A stretch of 17,715 nt of DNA from assembly GCA_030605085.1 (NCBI GenBank), contig JAUWBH010000128.1:1-17715 (forward strand). Direction: 5' to 3'. Made by a program: the position numbers and the translations under genes. The stretch is from Promethearchaeota archaeon (lineage in GTDB: Archaea > Asgardarchaeota > Lokiarchaeia > Sigynarchaeales > SOKP01). Of this stretch, positions 15,451-17,715 are shown in pieces (position 1 is the stretch's first letter; each line of letters starts with the position of its first letter). The notes beneath the pieces were generated by a model. The model searched no databases, was not told the DNA's origin, and worked only from the letters and a program-made list of their open reading frames with translations.

Positions 15451-15499
15451 ATAGATAAAGGGAATAATCTAGCTATCAAGTAGTGGCATTATTAATGTA

Positions 15500-15510
15500 T
15501 TTTTTTTCTT
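15500..15510 (+). terminator. Oligo-T terminator between convergent genes
   Basis: Eight consecutive T followed by CTT lie 49 bases after the HEPN-zinc-ribbon stop, just at the end of the convergent minus-strand gene. This is an archaeal-type termination tract for the plus-strand gene. Confidence 0.5.
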
Positions 15511-16379
15511 AATTCTTATTAATGGGTTTCAGATAATAAAAAAACAATGACGATTTCTTTAAACTCAAGCTATTTTCTTTATTTTTTAGTAAAATTGAGA
15601 ATCTGAGTATGATCATTTGATTTGACTTGTTTTCAATAGTACGCGATATCCTAGCATGATATTGCCTTCCACCCTTGAAATCTGCATTATAACTACCAAT
15701 GGGAATGTTTTGGATTTCACTTAAATCGAATTTTCCATCTTTTTTTATGAAAAATTCGAAATTTAAGAATTCTTGAGAATTAATAGTTCTCGATTTTATA
15801 TCAAATCCAAATCCTTTTTGACAATATTGATTAATCAAAGATAACCTTCTTTGAACATCACTGCTTATCTTTTTAGGAAATTTGACTAATTCTTTGTGTT
15901 TTGTTCTAGAAAACAAAACTGCTGGCTTATCTATGGCTAATCCAAACCAAAAATATAGGTGATTAACCTTTCGGAGCAAAAAATCTGGATATCTAATATT
16001 TCTATCTCGAAATTTCAGATGGCCTTCTTTCAGTGATTTTTCACAAGTGATATGGTGAATATTATAACTTTTTTTTGTAATTGGTGAAGGAACAAACAAA
16101 TTTTGAATTCCTGGGAAAAAGATGATTTTTTCACCTTGTGAGAAAACAATTGTTCCAATTAAATAGTTTTGCCCATCTTTTTTTAGAAGGATAGTGTGAT
16201 ATTGTCCTGGTGGTTTTCCATAGTCTATGAGAACTTCAAGGTGTCTTAAATATGGATTTTTTTTATAAGTTTCTTCTGGAAATTCCTTCAGAAATTTCTT
16301 AACCTCCTCAAGATCTTCTGCTTTAAATGCTAAAGTTTCATCACAAAGGTTATCGCAAAGGTTATCTATTACATTTCAT
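15509..16379 (-). CDS. Hypothetical protein, frame broken next to its start codon
   Basis: The frame is open from 16375 to the stop at 15509 (288 residues), far beyond the first start-like codon in it (TTG 16099). The upstream 92 codons are clearly coding-like (EDLEEVKKFLKEFPEETYKK, PPGQYHTILLKKDGQNYLIG, EKIIFFPGIQNLF), so starting at 16099 would truncate it. An ATG at 16379 is out of frame by one base: minus-strand ATGAAATGTAAT would read ATG AAT GTA ATA if one A of the run at 16374-16376 were removed. A TATA box at 16411-16418 fits that start. The protein is mixed alpha/beta with YHTILLKKDGQNYLIGTIVF and GSYNADFKGGRQYHARISR; no domain is recognised. It is either freshly inactivated or carries a sequence error. 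Confidence 0.65.
16340..16363 (-). repeat. 12-base tandem duplication inside the gene's N-terminus
   Basis: ATCACAAAGGTT and ATCGCAAAGGTT stand directly next to each other and differ at one base, followed by ATC. On the coding strand they encode the repeated tetrapeptide D-N-L-C. This looks like a slippage duplication and, being a multiple of three, keeps frame. Confidence 0.7.
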
Positions 16380-16410
16380 ACATCAATAGGAGATTTACTA
16401 TTAAAAGGTT

Positions 16411-16418
16411 ATTTATAT
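16411..16418 (-). promoter_or_regulatory. TATA box for the minus-strand gene broken at 16375
   Basis: The minus strand reads ATATAAAT, ending about 31 bases before the ATG at 16379 (27 before another ATG at 16383). This is good archaeal promoter spacing and supports translation beginning near 16379 rather than at TTG 16099. Confidence 0.45.
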
Positions 16419-16586
16419 TCAACATATGGATAACGTCATAACTTTATCCGGTTGAGAATAACATCCTCAAGTTTCCTACTAATAATTTCCCTTTTTTTTA
16501 TTAAAACCTCTCTTATTTTTATACACATAATTATGAAGAGATTAAGTATGGAATTCCATCTAATATTATTATGTATGATTATGGTT

Positions 16587-16593
16587 AAAAAAA
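16587..16593 (-). terminator. Oligo-T terminator after the TFB-like gene
   Basis: Seven consecutive T on the minus strand occur about 20 bases downstream of the TFB-like stop (16615). This is a likely archaeal termination tract. Confidence 0.45.
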
Positions 16594-16614
16594 GATAGGT
16601 TAGAATTGATTGTT

Positions 16615-17394
16615 TTAATTAAAAAAAGTCAGAATTTTTGTAAGTAAGAATCGCCTGAGCTGTTCTTTTGATGTTACGAAGCCTTTGAAATCCCCAAGTT
16701 CGTTCGGCAGGAAAATTTTACGCTTTATGTGATAATGAGCTCTGGTTATATCTGTTCCAAGCGCTTCGAACACGCGAGAAAGAACTTGCAAATTATAGTC
16801 GAGAGCAACGAACGACAAAGCAATAATCAGCCCCGCCACGATATTGTCTTTTGTGTTTTTAAACAACGGGAAAAAGGTTTTACACAGTTTGTTGGTCGTA
16901 TTCTCGAAGGTAGAATCCAAGTTAAATTTGGTAATTACCTTATTGATCAGTTGAGACACCAGTTTCTCGCGATTTCGCTTGATATATTCGACGCAAAACG
17001 GATTAACGACTAGCAAACCTTCTCTAAAATCGCTTAGAGTAATGCTTGAGGCTCGACAGAGGTCGAGAGGTTTAATTATCACTCCCTCCGACCTAAAAAC
17101 CACATAAACAACAACAGGCGCCAATAGCGATACGTTCAAAAACTTTATATTTTTTTTAAGGCTGGATTTAACGCGATAAAGTAGGTCTTGGCAATCTTTC
17201 CTATATACAGCCATATCGTACAACTCTAAATCTTCTACGATCGATTGAAACGCTTCAGCGAAAGGAAGGACATGTGATAAATAATTATAATTTATTTTGG
17301 TAGCAGATATATCGAGCGACCTACCGATTTGTGCGTACGATACTTCTTTTTCCCTTAGAATTTCGATATGGTTTAATATTTTTTGAGATAACAT
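16615..17394 (-). CDS. Divergent TFB/TFIIB-like (cyclin-fold) protein with N-terminal HTH
   Basis: A 259-aa protein. Residues 1-40 form a helix-turn-helix (ILREKEVSYAQIGRSLDISATKI). Two cyclin-fold repeats typical of TFB/TFIIB follow: about 60-140 (LLAPVVVYVVFRSEGVIIKP, then LDLCRASSITLSDFREGLLV) and about 145-235 (LVSQLINKVITKFNLDSTFE, DNIVAGLIIALSFVALDY, LQVLSRVFEALGTDITRAHY, HIKRKI). The second matches the archaeal TFB pattern of an Ala/Gly-rich helix followed by a recognition helix. The N-terminal zinc ribbon and B-finger that recruit RNA polymerase are absent; the HTH takes their place. It may therefore bind TBP-DNA or BRE-like sites as a regulator rather than a general initiation factor (inference). 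A good TATA box lies 22 bases before ATG 17394. Base composition is like the LRR flank, not the accessory region. Confidence 0.7.
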   Translation of the reverse strand: MLSQKILNHIEILREKEVSYAQIGRSLDISATKINYNYLSHVLPFAEAFQSIVEDLELYDMAVYRKDCQDLLYRVKSSLKKNIKFLNVSLLAPVVVYVVFRSEGVIIKPLDLCRASSITLSDFREGLLVVNPFCVEYIKRNREKLVSQLINKVITKFNLDSTFENTTNKLCKTFFPLFKNTKDNIVAGLIIALSFVALDYNLQVLSRVFEALGTDITRAHYHIKRKIFLPNELGDFKGFVTSKEQLRRFLLTKILTFFN

Positions 17395-17416
17395 TAGAAC
17401 TACAAAACAACGAAAG

Positions 17417-17426
17417 TATTTAAATA
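17417..17426 (-). promoter_or_regulatory. TATA box for the TFB-like gene
   Basis: TATTTAAATA, a palindromic near-perfect archaeal TATA box, ends 22 bases before the minus-strand ATG at 17394, implying a leaderless transcript. Confidence 0.55.
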
Positions 17427-17528
17427 AAAATAATAACTTTTAAGAAAAATCTTTTTTTTCTATAATCCGGATTTAATGAGTATTAGACAATATTCACAAA
17501 TTTCAAACATTTTCATAAAGAATTTTTC

Positions 17529-17536
17529 TTTAAATA
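17529..17536 (+). promoter_or_regulatory. TATA box for the right-edge zinc-protein gene
   Basis: TTTAAATA ends 21 bases before ATG 17558. The flanking TTTAAATACT matches the box in front of the TFB-like gene. An AGGTGA lies at 17549-17554, only 3 bases before the ATG; with this TATA spacing it would sit at or before the transcription start, so it is probably not used as a ribosome-binding site. Confidence 0.5.
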
Positions 17537-17557
17537 CTCTCCCTAGATAGGTGAATT

Positions 17558-17715
17558 ATGATAACACCTGAGCTCGTGAAAAAAAGAAAATCGAAAAATG
17601 GTGAGGCACAATGCGTCATTTGTGCCGGAATAAGCGTGAATATCAGAAAAGTTGGCTCCAACTTCGTCGTAGTGTGCATAGAATGTTTAGCTAAATTCAC
17701 TATGATAGAACTCGA
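17558..17715 (+). CDS. Small Cys-pair zinc protein, 5' part (runs off the window)
   Basis: The frame opens at ATG 17558 and runs off the right edge after 52 codons. The protein begins with a basic tail (LVKKRKSKNGEAQ), then C19-x2-C22 (CVIC) and C40-x2-C43 (CIEC) with about 17 residues between them, typical of a zinc ribbon or treble-clef finger. The visible part ends with a helix-like KFTMIEL. It recalls the small zinc-finger protein at 216 in size class and style. It is divergent from the TFB-like gene, and each has its own TATA box. Function is unknown; DNA, RNA or protein binding are all possible. Confidence 0.7.
   Translation, partial: MITPELVKKRKSKNGEAQCVICAGISVNIRKVGSNFVVVCIECLAKFTMIEL

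Noticed and set aside
16533..16598. 21-codon open frame preceded by a TATA-like sequence
   Set aside because: It is too short and hydrophobic or Lys-rich by composition alone, has no family, and overlaps the oligo-T terminator of the TFB-like gene.
1206..16614. Integrase, transposase, attachment-site direct repeats or CRISPR array bounding the accessory region
   Set aside because: No such genes, regularly spaced repeats or matching end repeats were found by eye at 1206-1263 versus 16380-16614; the island call rests on gene content and composition only.

Overview
The window looks archaeal. Promoters are TTTAWATA/TATAAA boxes about 20-50 bases before the starts, several genes look leaderless, and oligo-T runs follow genes. 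At the right edge sits a divergent TFB/TFIIB-like protein. The flanking genes (an SDS22-type leucine-rich-repeat protein, a small RING-like zinc protein, a second small Cys-pair zinc protein) are eukaryote-flavoured small domains, which fits an Asgard/Promethearchaeota-type genome, but no marker here settles the lineage.

Layout. Left flank (1-1205): a truncated membrane protein gene on the minus strand, a 66-aa zinc-finger gene, and the LRR gene converging on it with a 3-base gap. Right flank (about 16587-17715): the TFB-like gene and the start of another small zinc protein gene. Between them (about 1264-16380) lies a visibly more AT-rich accessory region whose recognisable genes are nearly all nuclease, HEPN or hydrolase types, resembling a defence island. 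In order: a PD-(D/E)XK-type nuclease protein split by a -1 frame change (3086 to 1264, minus); a zinc-phospholipase-C-like protein carrying a glycine-rich membrane-type insert, overlapped by a winged-helix protein (3218-4920, plus); a decayed, less AT-rich TPR gene (about 5061-5460); a small unknown gene; a minimal GIY-YIG nuclease; an Apea-like HEPN protein; a Swt1-type HEPN protein interrupted by an in-frame TAA (8865 to 7807, minus); a 1114-aa helical repeat protein; a gene of about 545 codons split by a frame change (12649-14276); a HEPN plus zinc-ribbon protein; and an unknown minus-strand gene broken just after its start codon.

How the genes may work together. The strongest candidate for an undescribed system is 3218-4920: a complete set of zinc ligands of the PLC/alpha-toxin fold, interrupted by a long Gly-rich hydrophobic insert and translationally coupled to a winged-helix partner. 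It could be a membrane-damaging effector with its sensor or regulator, by analogy with phospholipase effectors of abortive-infection systems (inference). A second candidate is the co-directional set 9106-15450: giant helical protein, conserved partner with a possible C-terminal HEPN motif, and HEPN-Zn-ribbon protein.

A cross-cutting oddity is that four otherwise good genes each carry a single reading-frame lesion. This may be real decay, phase variation or recoding, or uncorrected homopolymer errors in the assembly; raw reads would decide. I see no rRNA, tRNA, CRISPR array, transposase, integrase or clear attachment repeats.
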